Origin: Pseudomonadota bacterium
Lineage (GTDB): Bacteria; Pseudomonadota; Gammaproteobacteria; Burkholderiales; Burkholderiaceae_B
Length of the DNA stretch: 64,000 bases
NCBI GenBank assembly: GCA_023425645.1
Contig: JAFACG010000010.1
Coordinates: 124,001 to 188,000 of the forward strand
Direction of reading: 5' to 3'
A model generated the notes under the pieces. It had not been told where the DNA came from. It was given only the letters and a program-made list of their open reading frames with translations, and did no database searches. Each line of letters begins with the position of its first letter. Position 1 is the stretch's first letter. The position numbers and the translations under genes are program-made. Positions 52,305 through 61,349 of this stretch are shown in pieces.

Positions 52305-53642
52305 ATGCAGCACGCGACAAGCAACAAGCGCAGCAGCCGCCTGCGCGTGGCCCTGGCCGGACTGGTGGGAACCAGTCTGGAGTTCTACGACCACTTCATC
52401 TACGGCGCGGCCGCCGCGCTGGTCTTTCCAAGCATCTTCTTTCCCCAGGAGGACCCCAAGGTCGCCCTGATCCTGTCCCTGCTCACCTACGCCCTGGCCT
52501 TCATCGCCCGCCCCTTGGGCGCGGCCATCTTCGGCCACTTCGGCGACCGGATAGGGCGCCGCGTCATCCTGATGGTCACCCTGGTGCTGATGGGCAGCGC
52601 CACCTTCCTGATCGGCCTTCTGCCCACCTACCAGACCCTGGGCCTGGCCGCTCCCCTGCTGCTGTGCCTGCTGCGCCTGCTGCAAGGCATCGCGCTGGGC
52701 GGGGAATGGGGCGGCGCCGCCCTGATGGTCAGCGAGACGGCCGGGCAGAACCACAAGCGCAAGGGCTTCCTGGGCAGCCTCATACAGGTCGCCGCGCCCA
52801 TCGGCTTCCTGCTGGCCAACGGCATGTTCGCGCTGGTCACCAATGTCGTGAACGACGCGGACTTCCTGGCCTGGGGCTGGCGCATCCCCTTCCTGGCCAG
52901 CGCCCTGCTGGTGGTGGTGGGCATCTACATCCGCCGCTCGCTGGATGAATCGCCCGAGTTCCTGGAGAACCAGCAGAAGCAGCAGGCGCAGCCCGTCGAG
53001 CACGACCACGCGCCTTTGGGCGAGGTCCTGCGCCATCATTGGGGCAAGCTGCTGGTGGCCATAGGCTCGCGCGCCGGCAGCGACATCGCCTTCTACATCT
53101 TCGGCCTGTTCCTGCAGGTGTACCTGATCCGCCGCGGCCTGCCCAAGTCCCTGGCGCTGGAAGCCGCCATGATGGCCGCCTTCTCGCAGATCGTGGGCAT
53201 TCCGCTCTTTGGCTGGCTGACCGACAAAGTGGGCGCGCGCCGCCTGCTGATCGGCGGAGCCATAGGCGGGGCGATCTGGTCCTTCGTGTTCTTCCGCATG
53301 GTCGACACGGGCGAGCCTTACATGATCATCCTGGCCTCCATGATAGGCCTGTTCATCCACGCCGCCCTGTGGGCGCCGCTGGCCACCTTCCTGCCGTCCA
53401 TGTTCCCCGTCCAGGTGCGCTACACCGGCGCGGGCCTGGGCTTCCAGGCGGCCGGCATCGTGGGCGGGGCCATGGCGCCCGTCATCGCCACCTCCCTGCT
53501 GAACGAGTACGACACCAGCCTGGCGGTCGCCGTCTATGTGGCCGCGGGCCTGCTGATCACCGTGGTGGCGGTCGGGGCCTACCGCAACCAGGACACGCTG
53601 CCCGCCCCCCGCGCCGGCGCCCAGCCCGACGCCAGCGCCTGA
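52305..53642 (+). CDS. MFS transporter, metabolite:H+ symporter (ProP-like) type
   Basis: A 445-residue permease with 12 predicted helices. MHS-family signatures: EFYDHFIYGAAAALVFPSIFFP at the N-terminus, RPLGAAIFGHFGDRIGRRVILMVTL in loop 2-3 and LRLLQGIALGGEWGGAALM in helix 4-5. This subfamily imports organic acids, betaines and other small metabolites. It sits between the hydantoinase and the racemase homologue, preceded by a GGAGGAG site, and so is expected to import the substrate of the operon. Confidence 0.92.
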   Translation: MQHATSNKRSSRLRVALAGLVGTSLEFYDHFIYGAAAALVFPSIFFPQEDPKVALILSLLTYALAFIARPLGAAIFGHFGDRIGRRVILMVTLVLMGSATFLIGLLPTYQTLGLAAPLLLCLLRLLQGIALGGEWGGAALMVSETAGQNHKRKGFLGSLIQVAAPIGFLLANGMFALVTNVVNDADFLAWGWRIPFLASALLVVVGIYIRRSLDESPEFLENQQKQQAQPVEHDHAPLGEVLRHHWGKLLVAIGSRAGSDIAFYIFGLFLQVYLIRRGLPKSLALEAAMMAAFSQIVGIPLFGWLTDKVGARRLLIGGAIGGAIWSFVFFRMVDTGEPYMIILASMIGLFIHAALWAPLATFLPSMFPVQVRYTGAGLGFQAAGIVGGAMAPVIATSLLNEYDTSLAVAVYVAAGLLITVVAVGAYRNQDTLPAPRAGAQPDASA

Positions 53643-53697
53643 CACCCGCAACACGCGCCGCCGCTCCCCGCACCGGGGACGGCGGCCGGAGAATCCC

Positions 53698-54453
53698 ATG
53701 CACATACTGATACTGAACCCCAATACTTCCGAGAGCGTCTCCCGCCTGATCGAGGCCGAGGCCCGGCGCAGCGCCGGCGCGGGCACGTCCCTGGAAGTGC
53801 GCACCGCGCCGTTCGGAGTGGCCTACATCGAAACCCGCCTGGAAGCCGTCATCGGCGCCTATGCCGCCGTCTGCATGGCCACGGATCATCCGCGCCCCTG
53901 CGACGCGGTCATCGTGGGCGCCTTCGGCGACCCCGGCCTGCAGGGCCTGAAGGAACTGCTGGACACGCCCGTGGTCGGCATGACCGAGGCCGCGCTGATG
54001 AGCGCCGCCCTGCTGGGCCAGCGCTTTTCCATCATCGCCATCTCCAGCCGCATCCAGGCCTGGTACGCCGAGTGCGTCGCCTACAACGGATTGAGTTCGC
54101 GCCTGGCCAGCATACGCGGCCTGGACCAGCCCCTGGCGGACGTGGGCAGCATCCAGCAGGACCACGCCCAGGCCTTGCGGCGCCTGTGCATGCAAGTCGT
54201 GGAGCAAGACGGCGCGGACGTGATCATCCTGGCCGGCGCCCCGCTGGCCGGACTGGCGCGCAGCCTGCAGGGCATGCTGCCTGTGCCCGTGGTGGACGGC
54301 GTCTCCAGCGCCGTGCAGCACTGCGAGACCCTGCACGCCTTGCAGCCCGGCAAGGCCGGCGCCGGCAGCTTCGCCCGCCCGCCCCTCAAACCCAATACCG
54401 GCCTGCCGGCGGGCCTGGCCGCGTGCCTGGCGGGCGGGCAACCCGGACGCTAA
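53698..54453 (+). CDS. hydantoin/Asp-Glu racemase family protein lacking both catalytic cysteines
   Basis: A 251-residue member of the Asp/Glu/hydantoin racemase fold: ILNPNTSESVSRLIEAEA, VGAFGDPGLQGLKELLDTPVVGMTEAAL and DGADVIILAGAPLAGL are clear family regions. The two-base racemization mechanism needs a pair of cysteines (normally in ACFGDPG and LGCAG); here the positions are Ala75 and Gly180. It is therefore unlikely to racemize by the known route. As last gene of the operon it may act as a binding protein, a lyase or a different isomerase. Confidence 0.85.
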   Translation: MHILILNPNTSESVSRLIEAEARRSAGAGTSLEVRTAPFGVAYIETRLEAVIGAYAAVCMATDHPRPCDAVIVGAFGDPGLQGLKELLDTPVVGMTEAALMSAALLGQRFSIIAISSRIQAWYAECVAYNGLSSRLASIRGLDQPLADVGSIQQDHAQALRRLCMQVVEQDGADVIILAGAPLAGLARSLQGMLPVPVVDGVSSAVQHCETLHALQPGKAGAGSFARPPLKPNTGLPAGLAACLAGGQPGR

Positions 54454-54497
54454 ATCCGCCTGCAAAAACAGCGCGGCTTTGTGCAAAAGCATGTGGC

Positions 54498-54977
54498 TCA
54501 CCGCCGCTTCCGGTCCTCCAGCGTCACTTCCTTCTGGGCCTGCCGCTCCGCTTCTGGCCAGGAGCTCTTGATGTAGGCCAGCGCTGCGACGATGTCTTCG
54601 TCGGGCAGGATGCCGGCGTAGGCCGGCATGTCGCTGCGGTAGCCTTCGGGCGCCGTGCGGCCGGGGACCAGGCCGTGGCGGGTGATGTCCAGCAGCACCG
54701 CGTCGGCATGGTGCCAGGTGTGGCCGCTGGCATCGTGCGGCGGCGCCGGCAGGCGGCCGTCGGGCAGACGCCGGCGCCAGTCGGGCTGGCCTTCCAGCTG
54801 CGCGCCATGGCAGGCCGCGCAGTTCTGCGCATAGACCGTCTTGCCCCGCAGGACCAAGGCTTCATCGTCCGGGGAAATATAGGATGCGCCGGCGCCTGTA
54901 CGCATTGCGTACACGACCAGCGCGACGGCGCAGGCCGCCGCGGCCGCAAGCCACAGGGCCAGTTGCTTTTTTGGCAT
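54498..54977 (-). CDS. membrane-anchored monohaem cytochrome c
   Basis: A 159-residue class I cytochrome c. The N-terminal hydrophobic segment (LALWLAAAAACAVALVVYA) is a signal anchor, the haem site is CAACH, and the distal methionine is in SDMPAYAGILPDEDIVAAL. It is alone on the minus strand, convergent with the racemase homologue and downstream of the tRNA gene. The electron partner is unknown. Confidence 0.88.
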   Translation of the reverse strand: MPKKQLALWLAAAAACAVALVVYAMRTGAGASYISPDDEALVLRGKTVYAQNCAACHGAQLEGQPDWRRRLPDGRLPAPPHDASGHTWHHADAVLLDITRHGLVPGRTAPEGYRSDMPAYAGILPDEDIVAALAYIKSSWPEAERQAQKEVTLEDRKRR

Positions 54978-55051
54978 GGGACAAATGATCCGGATCAACT
55001 GTTTGGCGACATCCGGACCTTAGCACGGCGGGCGGGCCAGGGGCGCAGGCG

Positions 55052-55079
55052 ATAAAAAAGGCAGCCTTGCGGCTGCCTT
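55052..55079 (-). terminator. terminator after tRNA-Arg
   Basis: 9-bp stem AAGGCAGCC/GGCTGCCTT with loop TTGC; on the minus strand followed by a run of six T. It lies about 70 bp past the tRNA. Confidence 0.85.
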
Positions 55080-55150
55080 GGCAGGTGCCAACAAGCGGCG
55101 CGCCGCTTGCGACAATAACAGGCCGTGCATGAAAGCAAGCCTTTGAATTC

Positions 55151-55225
55151 TGGCGCGACCGACAGGAATCGAACCTGTATCGAGAGCTTCGGAAACTCTA
55201 ATTCTATCCATTGAACTACGGTCGC
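55151..55225 (-). tRNA. tRNA-Arg (CCG)
   Basis: A 75-base cloverleaf with encoded CCA: acceptor stem GCGACCG/CGGTCGC, D-arm with GTTCAATGGATAGAAT, anticodon stem AGAGT... with loop TTCCGAA giving anticodon CCG, and T-arm with GGTTCGATTCC. The arginine identity follows from the anticodon. Confidence 0.95.
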
Positions 55226-55464
55226 CAAGACGGCTATTGTAGCCTGAGTTTGAATTTTTTTTCAGCAACTATCAGCGAAGGCCATGGCCGGCTTTGCAAG
55301 ATGCGAATACAAGAGCGGCACACTTCGCTATAATTGGAGGTTGCGCACCTGGGTACGTGCCTTGACACGCGCCCGCCCGCACGAATTTTCGCAGGCGCAA
55401 GCCTTCGCTGGTGGCCATTGTTGGCCCTCCCGTCTTTTCTTGTACGAACTCGCAGGATCCGATA

Positions 55465-56370
55465 ATGAGCAACACGGAACAAAAACCCGAAGAACACAAC
55501 GAGGGTCACAACGCCATGATCAAAACCCCCAAACAATTGCTCGTGACCGTGGCTCTGGCTTTCCTGGTGCCCATCGCGATCATTGTCATGCTGGTCAATC
55601 TGGTCACGGCCACCATGAGCACGGGCGCCGGCTCGGACGCCCTGACCCCTGAAGCCATCGCCGAACGCATCCAGCCCGTGGCGGGCTTCAAGCTGGTCGA
55701 CGCCAATGCCGTCAAGGAACTGAAGACCGGCCAGCAAGTGTACGAAACCACCTGTACCGCATGTCACGCCGCCGGCATCGCCGGCGCGCCCAAGTTCGGC
55801 GACAAGGGCGCCTGGGGCGGCCTGATCAAGCAGGGCCAGGATACACTGGTCGACGCCGCCATCCACGGCATCCGCGCCATGCCTCCCAAGGGCGGCAACC
55901 CCTCGCTGGACGACGTCGAAGTGGCTCGCGCCGTGGCCTACATGGCCAACGCCGCCGGCGCCGACTTCAAGGAACCCGAAGCTCCCGGCGCCGCGGGCGA
56001 CCAGGAAGCCAAGGCCGACGCCAAGCCTGCCGACGTGAACACCGCTCCCAAGACGACCGAAGCGCCCAAGGCCGCCGAGCCCGCCGCCGGCAAGCCTGCC
56101 GCCGCCGCTGCCCAGGACACCGCCAAGGTGGATCCCGCCGGCATCAAGCTGTACGACACCGTCTGCTTCGCCTGCCACGCGGCCGGCGTTGCCGGTGCGC
56201 CCAAGTTCGGCGACCAGGCCGCCTGGAAACCCTACATCGAGACCGGCATGGACACCATGGTCCAGAAGGCCATCCACGGCGTGGGCGCCATGCCTCCCCG
56301 CGGCGGCTCGCAAGCCTCGGACGAAGAAATCCGCGCTGCCGTGCAGCACATGGTCAACGCCGCCAAGTAA
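55465..56370 (+). CDS. dihaem cytochrome c5-family protein
   Basis: A 301-residue membrane-anchored protein with one N-terminal helix (LLVTVALAFLVPIAIIVMLVNLV) and two cytochrome c5-like domains. Haem sites are CTACH (about residue 97) and CFACH (about residue 234), each followed by the motif GAPKFGD and a MPPKGG/MPPRGG methionine ligand. The domains, evidently duplicated, are joined by a long Ala/Pro/Lys linker. It is divergent from tRNA-Arg, with a terminator right after the gene. Confidence 0.92.
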   Translation: MSNTEQKPEEHNEGHNAMIKTPKQLLVTVALAFLVPIAIIVMLVNLVTATMSTGAGSDALTPEAIAERIQPVAGFKLVDANAVKELKTGQQVYETTCTACHAAGIAGAPKFGDKGAWGGLIKQGQDTLVDAAIHGIRAMPPKGGNPSLDDVEVARAVAYMANAAGADFKEPEAPGAAGDQEAKADAKPADVNTAPKTTEAPKAAEPAAGKPAAAAAQDTAKVDPAGIKLYDTVCFACHAAGVAGAPKFGDQAAWKPYIETGMDTMVQKAIHGVGAMPPRGGSQASDEEIRAAVQHMVNAAK

Positions 56371-56388
56371 TCCCGGCGACGTCCACGA

Positions 56389-56416
56389 AAAAGCCCGCTG
56401 TAAAGCGGGCTTTTTT
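56389..56416 (+). terminator. terminator after the cytochrome c5 gene
   Basis: Stem GCCCGCT/AGCGGGC with loop GTAA, flanked by A-run and followed by six T; can serve both converging transcripts. Confidence 0.9.
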
Positions 56417-56449
56417 CATGTTCCCGGGCAATGGCCCGGGGCCCTGCGC

Positions 56450-57988
56450 CTAGTGCGCCCGGCACTGGGGCAAAGCCGTCAGGGACAGGCCCAGTTGCAC
56501 GCGACGCTGCAGCCAGGGGCTGGCGCGATAGCGCATATCGCCCGTCACCGCCTGCAAGTTGCGCAGCACATCGAGCAGGTCGGCCGCGCCCACGGCATCG
56601 CCCATGGACAAGGGGCCGTTGTGCGGATAGCCCAGGCCCAGGCGCACGGCAGCGTCGATGTCCGAAGGCGTGGCGATCTGCTGCTGCGCGATGTCGCAGG
56701 CGATGTTCACGATGGTGGCCACCAGCCGCTGGGCCACGAAGCCGGCCGAATCCTCGATCACGCTGACGGCGGTGCCGTCGCGAGCCAGCAAGGCCCAGGC
56801 CTGGTCGCGCCATTGCGGCGCGGTCGCGGCCGAACACATCAGCACGCGGCGGCGGCCCTGCTCCAGGCCGAACAAGGTGTCCAGGGCCACGCTGCGGGCC
56901 GGATCCAGGCCGTGGCGGGCCACCAGCGTGGCCACGTCCTCGCCATAGGGCGTCAGCAGGATCAGGGCGCCGACGGGCGGATCGGCCTGTTCGGGCGCCA
57001 GCGTGGCGCCCAGGCGCTCGAGCAGCTCGCGCGCGCGCTCGTACCCTTGCGCATGGTAGGGCGCCACCCAGACGGGCGCGGCCTGCTCGACCACAGGCGC
57101 GGCAGGCTCGTCAGGAACCTGCTTCCTGCCTTCCACATAGGTGTAGAAGCCTTCCCCGTTCTTGCGGCCGAACAGCTTGCCGGCATGGCGGACCGCCGTG
57201 ATGGGTGAAGGACGGAAGCGCGGCTCGTCGTAGAACTGGCGATAGATGGACTCCATCACCGGATGGGACACGTCCAGCGCGGTCAGGTCCAGCAGCTCGA
57301 AAGGCCCCATGCGGAACCCCGCCTGCTCGCGCATGATGGCGTCCACCTGGTAAAAGGGTGCGACGCATTCCTGGGCGATCTTCAGGCCCTCGATGTTCAT
57401 GCCGCGCCCGGCGTGGTTGACGATGAAGCCGGGCATGTCCTTGGCGCGCACGGGCGTGTGCCCCATCTCGCGCGAGACCTGCATCAGGGCGTCGCCCACC
57501 TCGGGCCGTGTGCGCAGCCCGTCGATGACTTCCACCACCTTCATCAAGGGCACGGGATTGAAGAAGTGGTAACCTGCCACGCGTTCCGGATGGCGGCAGG
57601 CCTGGGCGATGGCGGTGATGGACAGGGACGAGGTATTGGAGGCCAGCACGCAGTCGGGCGCGACGATGTCCTCCAGCTGCTGCAAGAGGCCCTGCTTGAC
57701 GTCCAGCCGCTCCACGATCGCTTCCACGACCAGATCGGCGCCGGCCAGCGCCTGGAGATCCGGGGCCACCTGCAGGCCCGCCTGGGCCGCCTGCACCTGT
57801 TCGGCGCTGAGCTTGCCCTTTTCCTGCAGCCGGTTCCAGACCAAGCGCAGGTCCGCCAGGGCAGCCTGCACGGAATCGGGGTTCACGTCGTACAGCAGCA
57901 CCTGCTTGCCCGCCTGGGCGGCGATCTGGGCAATGCCGCGTCCCATGGCGCCGGCTCCGACGATGGCGATGGTTTGTATCTGTTTCAT
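56450..57988 (-). CDS. 3-hydroxyacyl-CoA dehydrogenase (PaaH-like, 512 residues)
   Basis: NAD-dependent oxidation of 3-hydroxyacyl-CoA. The N-terminal Rossmann motif is GAGAMGRGIAQ; catalytic Ser and His lie in LASNTSSLSITAIA and VAGYHFFNPVPLMKVVEVI; Asn in VNHAGRG. Length near 510 with an extra C-terminal 3HCDH domain (EDSAGFVAQRLVATIVNIACDIA...) is typical of the PaaH/DcaH type. It is 47 bases after the CoA-transferase gene, in the same operon. Confidence 0.92.
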   Translation of the reverse strand: MKQIQTIAIVGAGAMGRGIAQIAAQAGKQVLLYDVNPDSVQAALADLRLVWNRLQEKGKLSAEQVQAAQAGLQVAPDLQALAGADLVVEAIVERLDVKQGLLQQLEDIVAPDCVLASNTSSLSITAIAQACRHPERVAGYHFFNPVPLMKVVEVIDGLRTRPEVGDALMQVSREMGHTPVRAKDMPGFIVNHAGRGMNIEGLKIAQECVAPFYQVDAIMREQAGFRMGPFELLDLTALDVSHPVMESIYRQFYDEPRFRPSPITAVRHAGKLFGRKNGEGFYTYVEGRKQVPDEPAAPVVEQAAPVWVAPYHAQGYERARELLERLGATLAPEQADPPVGALILLTPYGEDVATLVARHGLDPARSVALDTLFGLEQGRRRVLMCSAATAPQWRDQAWALLARDGTAVSVIEDSAGFVAQRLVATIVNIACDIAQQQIATPSDIDAAVRLGLGYPHNGPLSMGDAVGAADLLDVLRNLQAVTGDMRYRASPWLQRRVQLGLSLTALPQCRAH

Positions 57989-58035
57989 GTCTCGCAACCT
58001 GATCAATAAGCAATGAAAATATCGGCGCGCCGCCC

Positions 58036-59253
58036 CTAGTTGGACAGGACGGCGTCAATGTCTTCCGGCCCCAGCTCCAGCACCCGCGCCAGCACCTGGC
58101 GGGTATGCTCGCCCAGGCGCGGCGGCGCGCTGCGGTATTGGACCGGCGTGTCGGACAGGCGCAGGGGGCTGGCCACCGAGGGCACGCTGTCGCCGTCCGG
58201 ACGCGGCAAGTCCAGGCGCAGGCCGCGCGCCTGCACCTGCGGATCCTCGTAGACCTGCGCCATGGTGTTGATGGGACCGGCCGGCACGCCCGCGGCCTCC
58301 AGGGCCTGCAGCCAGGCGTCGCGCGAACGGGTGCGCATGACCTGCGCCAGCAGCGGCACCAGCTCCTCGCGGTGCACCACCCGGCCCGCATTGCGCGCAA
58401 AGCGCGGGTCCTGGGCCCATTCGGGATGGCCCAGTTCCTGGGCGAAGCTGCGGAACTGGGCGTCGTTGCCCACCGCCACGATCAGATGGCCGTCGCTGGC
58501 GGCGAACACCTGGTAGGGCACCAGGTTCTGGTGCGCGTTGCCGGGCCGCTGCGGCGCCTGTCCGGTTGCCAGGAAATTCATGTTCTGGTTGGCCATCATG
58601 GCCACCTGGCAATCGAGCAGGGCAATGTCCAGATGCTGGCCCAGGCCGCTGCGCTGACGCTCCAGCACGGCCGCCAGGACGGCCACCGTGGCGTACATGC
58701 CGGTCATGACGTCCGCGACAGCGACGCCCGCCTTCTGCGGTTCGCCGCCGGGCTCGCCCGTCAGGGACATCAGGCCGCCCAGGCCCTGGATCATGAAGTC
58801 GTAGCCGGGCCGGGCCGCATAGGGCCCGGTCTGCCCGAAGCCGGTGATGGAGCAATAGATCAGGCCCGGGTTGAGCGCCTTGAGCGACTCGTAGTCCAGC
58901 CCGTATTTCTTCAGCCCGCCCACCTTGAAGTTCTCTACCAGGATGTCGCTGCGGGCCGCCAGGCGGCGCGCCAGGTCGGCGCCCGCCGGGGTGGCGATGT
59001 CCAGGGCGACGGATTCCTTGTTGCGGTTGGCGGCGCCGAAATAGGCGGCGTCGGCCGTGTCCGCCCCGTGGGCGTCTTTCAGGTACGGAGGCCCCCAGCC
59101 GCGGGTGTCGTCCCCCGCGCCGGGGCGCTCGATCTTGATGACTTCAGCGCCCAGGTCCGCCAGGTTCTGGGTGCACCAGGGCCCGGCCAGCACGCGCGTC
59201 AGGTCCAGCACGCGCAATCCGGCCAGGGGGGAGGTTCGTACGGTCGTGGTCAT
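58036..59253 (-). CDS. CaiB/BaiF family CoA-transferase
   Basis: Class III CoA-transferase, 405 residues. The signature N-terminus (PLAGLRVLDLTRVLAGPWCTQNLADLGAEVIKIERPGAGDDTRGWGPPYL) and the catalytic Asp region (EPQKAGVAVADVMTGMYATVAVLAAVLERQRSG) are clear. It moves CoA between acids, here probably to activate the substrate oxidized by the downstream dehydrogenase. Divergent from the nitronate monooxygenase/enoyl-CoA hydratase pair. Confidence 0.92.
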   Translation of the reverse strand: MTTTVRTSPLAGLRVLDLTRVLAGPWCTQNLADLGAEVIKIERPGAGDDTRGWGPPYLKDAHGADTADAAYFGAANRNKESVALDIATPAGADLARRLAARSDILVENFKVGGLKKYGLDYESLKALNPGLIYCSITGFGQTGPYAARPGYDFMIQGLGGLMSLTGEPGGEPQKAGVAVADVMTGMYATVAVLAAVLERQRSGLGQHLDIALLDCQVAMMANQNMNFLATGQAPQRPGNAHQNLVPYQVFAASDGHLIVAVGNDAQFRSFAQELGHPEWAQDPRFARNAGRVVHREELVPLLAQVMRTRSRDAWLQALEAAGVPAGPINTMAQVYEDPQVQARGLRLDLPRPDGDSVPSVASPLRLSDTPVQYRSAPPRLGEHTRQVLARVLELGPEDIDAVLSN

Positions 59254-59613
59254 AAAAAAGCAGCGATCCAGTTAAGCGTTCAATTCTGCATCATTGAAGA
59301 CAGTCCGGCGTGCGGACAGGTCAAAATGCTCATGCAATGGTCGTTTCGCCACCGGCGCTCGTTGGCGAAGCCGTCTGCGCGCAGGCGCTGAAAACCATCC
59401 TAGAATAGCCACAATAGATGGTCAGCGGCAGATGTTCCTCAGGACCTGCTCAATGTCTTCTCATGGCGACCGTTGCTCCTGCCAGTCTGCGGATGCAAGG
59501 CGCAGGCGGGCTGCCAGCCCGGCAGGCATCACGAAAAGACATTGAACAGGTTCTTAAAACCCCGCTCAGGCTTGCCGGCGGGGCGCGTATTCCGTTTCCA
59601 GGAGACCCGGCTC
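59254..59613. other. 360-bp divergent region with a structured leader
   Basis: No gene seen. It has a TAGAAT (59401) -10-like box, then a 10-bp inverted repeat TCAATGTCTT (59450-59459)/AAGACATTGA (59536-59545) enclosing an inner GGGCT-gcc-AGCCC hairpin, then a GC hairpin CCCCGC...GCGGGG shortly before the nitronate monooxygenase ATG. The nested arrangement suggests a folded 5' leader. Confidence 0.45.
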
Positions 59614-60585
59614 ATGCCTTCGACCTTGACCCAGCAGCTCTACCAGTCCCTGTCCCTGCCTGTCATGGCGGCGCCCATGTTCATCGTGTCCTGCCCGGCG
59701 CTGGTCATCGCCCAGTGCGCCAGCGGCATCATAGGCTCGGTGCCCGCCCTGAACGCGCGGCCCCAGGAACGCCTCAAGGACTGGCTGGACGAGATCGACG
59801 CCGCCCTGGCCGACCTGCGCGAGCGGCATCCCGAGCGCCGCATCGCCCCCTATGCCATCAACCACATCATCCACCAGTCCAACGACAGGCTGGAGCAGGA
59901 CCTGGCGGTCTGCGCCGACCATCGCGTGCCGCTGGTCATCACCAGCCTGCGCGCGCCCCAGGAAATCGTCCCGCAGGTGCACGCCTGGGGCGGCAAGGTC
60001 TTTCACGACGTCACCACCCTGCGGCACGCGGAAAAAGCCCTGGAGGCCGGCGTGGACGGCCTGATCGTGGTCGCCGCCGGCGCCGGCGGCCATGCCGGCA
60101 CGCTCAGCCCCTTCGTGCTGGTCAACGAGATCCGCCGCATCTTCGACGGCCCCATCGCCCTGTCCGGCGCCATGACGCGCGGGCACGACATCCTGGCCGC
60201 GCAGGCCATGGGCGCCGACCTGGCCTACATCGGCACGCGCTTCATCGCCAGCACCGAGGCCAACGCCTCCGAGGAATACAAGAGCATGATCGTGCGCGGC
60301 CGCGCCGCCGACATCGTCTACACGCCTTTCTTCACCGGCATTCCGGGCAACTACCTGAAGGACAGCATACGCGCCGCCGGCCTGGATCCGGAACGCCTGG
60401 ACCCGGAACACGCGGCCAACACGAACTTCGGTTCGGGCCTGAGCAAGGCCTGGCGCGACATCTGGGGGGCCGGCCAGGGCATAGGCGGCATCGACGCCGT
60501 GCAGCCCACGGCCGACATCGTGGCCCAGCTGCAGGCCGAGTACCGGCAGGCCCGGCAGGCACTGCTGGATTCCCCCTTTTCCTGA
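59614..60585 (+). CDS. nitronate monooxygenase family flavoprotein
   Basis: A 323-residue FMN-dependent TIM-barrel enzyme (2-nitropropane dioxygenase family). Motifs: PVMAAPMFIVSCPALVIAQCASGIIGSVPALNAR at the N-terminus, the catalytic-region GAGGHAGTLSPF and the phosphate-binding AMGADLAYIGTRFIAS. Members oxidize alkyl nitronates, or act in other flavin reactions in fatty-acid or quinone metabolism. A GGAG site precedes ATG 59614. Enoyl-CoA hydratase follows 20 bases later. Confidence 0.9.
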   Translation: MPSTLTQQLYQSLSLPVMAAPMFIVSCPALVIAQCASGIIGSVPALNARPQERLKDWLDEIDAALADLRERHPERRIAPYAINHIIHQSNDRLEQDLAVCADHRVPLVITSLRAPQEIVPQVHAWGGKVFHDVTTLRHAEKALEAGVDGLIVVAAGAGGHAGTLSPFVLVNEIRRIFDGPIALSGAMTRGHDILAAQAMGADLAYIGTRFIASTEANASEEYKSMIVRGRAADIVYTPFFTGIPGNYLKDSIRAAGLDPERLDPEHAANTNFGSGLSKAWRDIWGAGQGIGGIDAVQPTADIVAQLQAEYRQARQALLDSPFS

Positions 60586-60605
60586 CCCGTCCGCAGGAGA
60601 CCGTC

Positions 60606-61349
60606 ATGATACGCACCCATATTGCCGAACACTGGCTGGAAATCACGCTGGACCGCCCCGAACGGCGCAACGCCCTGACCAACGCCATGTACGACGAGCT
60701 GGCCGAGCAGATCCGGCAGGCCGACCGGAACACCCAGTGGCGCGCCCTGATCCTGAACGGAGCCGGAGAGCATTTCTGCGCCGGCAACGATCTGTCCGAA
60801 CTGTCCAGCGTGCGGACGGACGAGGAGCCGCCCGCCATCCGCTTCCTCAAGAGCCTGGTGCAGGCCGACATTCCCATCATCGTCGCCGTGGAGGGCCATG
60901 CGGTGGGCATAGGCGTCACGCTGCTGCTGCATGCGGACTTCGTCTTCGCCGCCCGCGACGCCCGGCTGCGCATGCCCTTCACCGCCCTGGGCCTGTGCCC
61001 GGAAGGCGCGTCCAGCCACCTTCTGGCCCAGATCGTGGGGCCGCGCCGGGCCAGCCAGTGGCTTCTCCAGTCGCAGGCCTTTACGGCCGAGCAGGCCATG
61101 CAGGACGGCCTGCTCACCGAACTCACCGATCCGGGCAACAGCCTGGAGGCGGCGCGCGCCTGCGCGCGTACGCTGGCCGAACAGCCGCCCCTGGCTCTGC
61201 GCGCCAGCAAAAGACTGCTGCGCGCGCCCCAGCGCCAGACCCTGCTGGAGGTGCTGGAACGAGAGCGCCAGCTCTTCCTGCAATTGCTGCAAAGCGACGA
61301 AGCCCGCCAGATCCTGGCGCAGATGGCGGCCCGCCGCAACCCGGGCTGA
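60606..61349 (+). CDS. enoyl-CoA hydratase/isomerase family protein
   Basis: A 247-residue crotonase-fold enzyme. Oxyanion-hole and CoA regions: NGAGEHFCAGNDLSEL and EGHAVGIGVTLLLHADFVFAARDARLRMPFTALGLCPEGASS; the second acidic residue (CPEGASS) is present. It could be a hydratase or an isomerase. With the nitronate monooxygenase on the same strand and the CoA-transferase and hydroxyacyl-CoA dehydrogenase divergent, it belongs to an acyl-CoA degradation cluster whose acid substrate is unknown. Confidence 0.9.
   Translation: MIRTHIAEHWLEITLDRPERRNALTNAMYDELAEQIRQADRNTQWRALILNGAGEHFCAGNDLSELSSVRTDEEPPAIRFLKSLVQADIPIIVAVEGHAVGIGVTLLLHADFVFAARDARLRMPFTALGLCPEGASSHLLAQIVGPRRASQWLLQSQAFTAEQAMQDGLLTELTDPGNSLEAARACARTLAEQPPLALRASKRLLRAPQRQTLLEVLERERQLFLQLLQSDEARQILAQMAARRNPG

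Noticed and set aside
54498..56370. The two cytochrome genes around tRNA-Arg as a mobile insertion at a tRNA
   Set aside because: No integrase, no duplicated tRNA 3' end and no compositional change; simply neighbouring genes.
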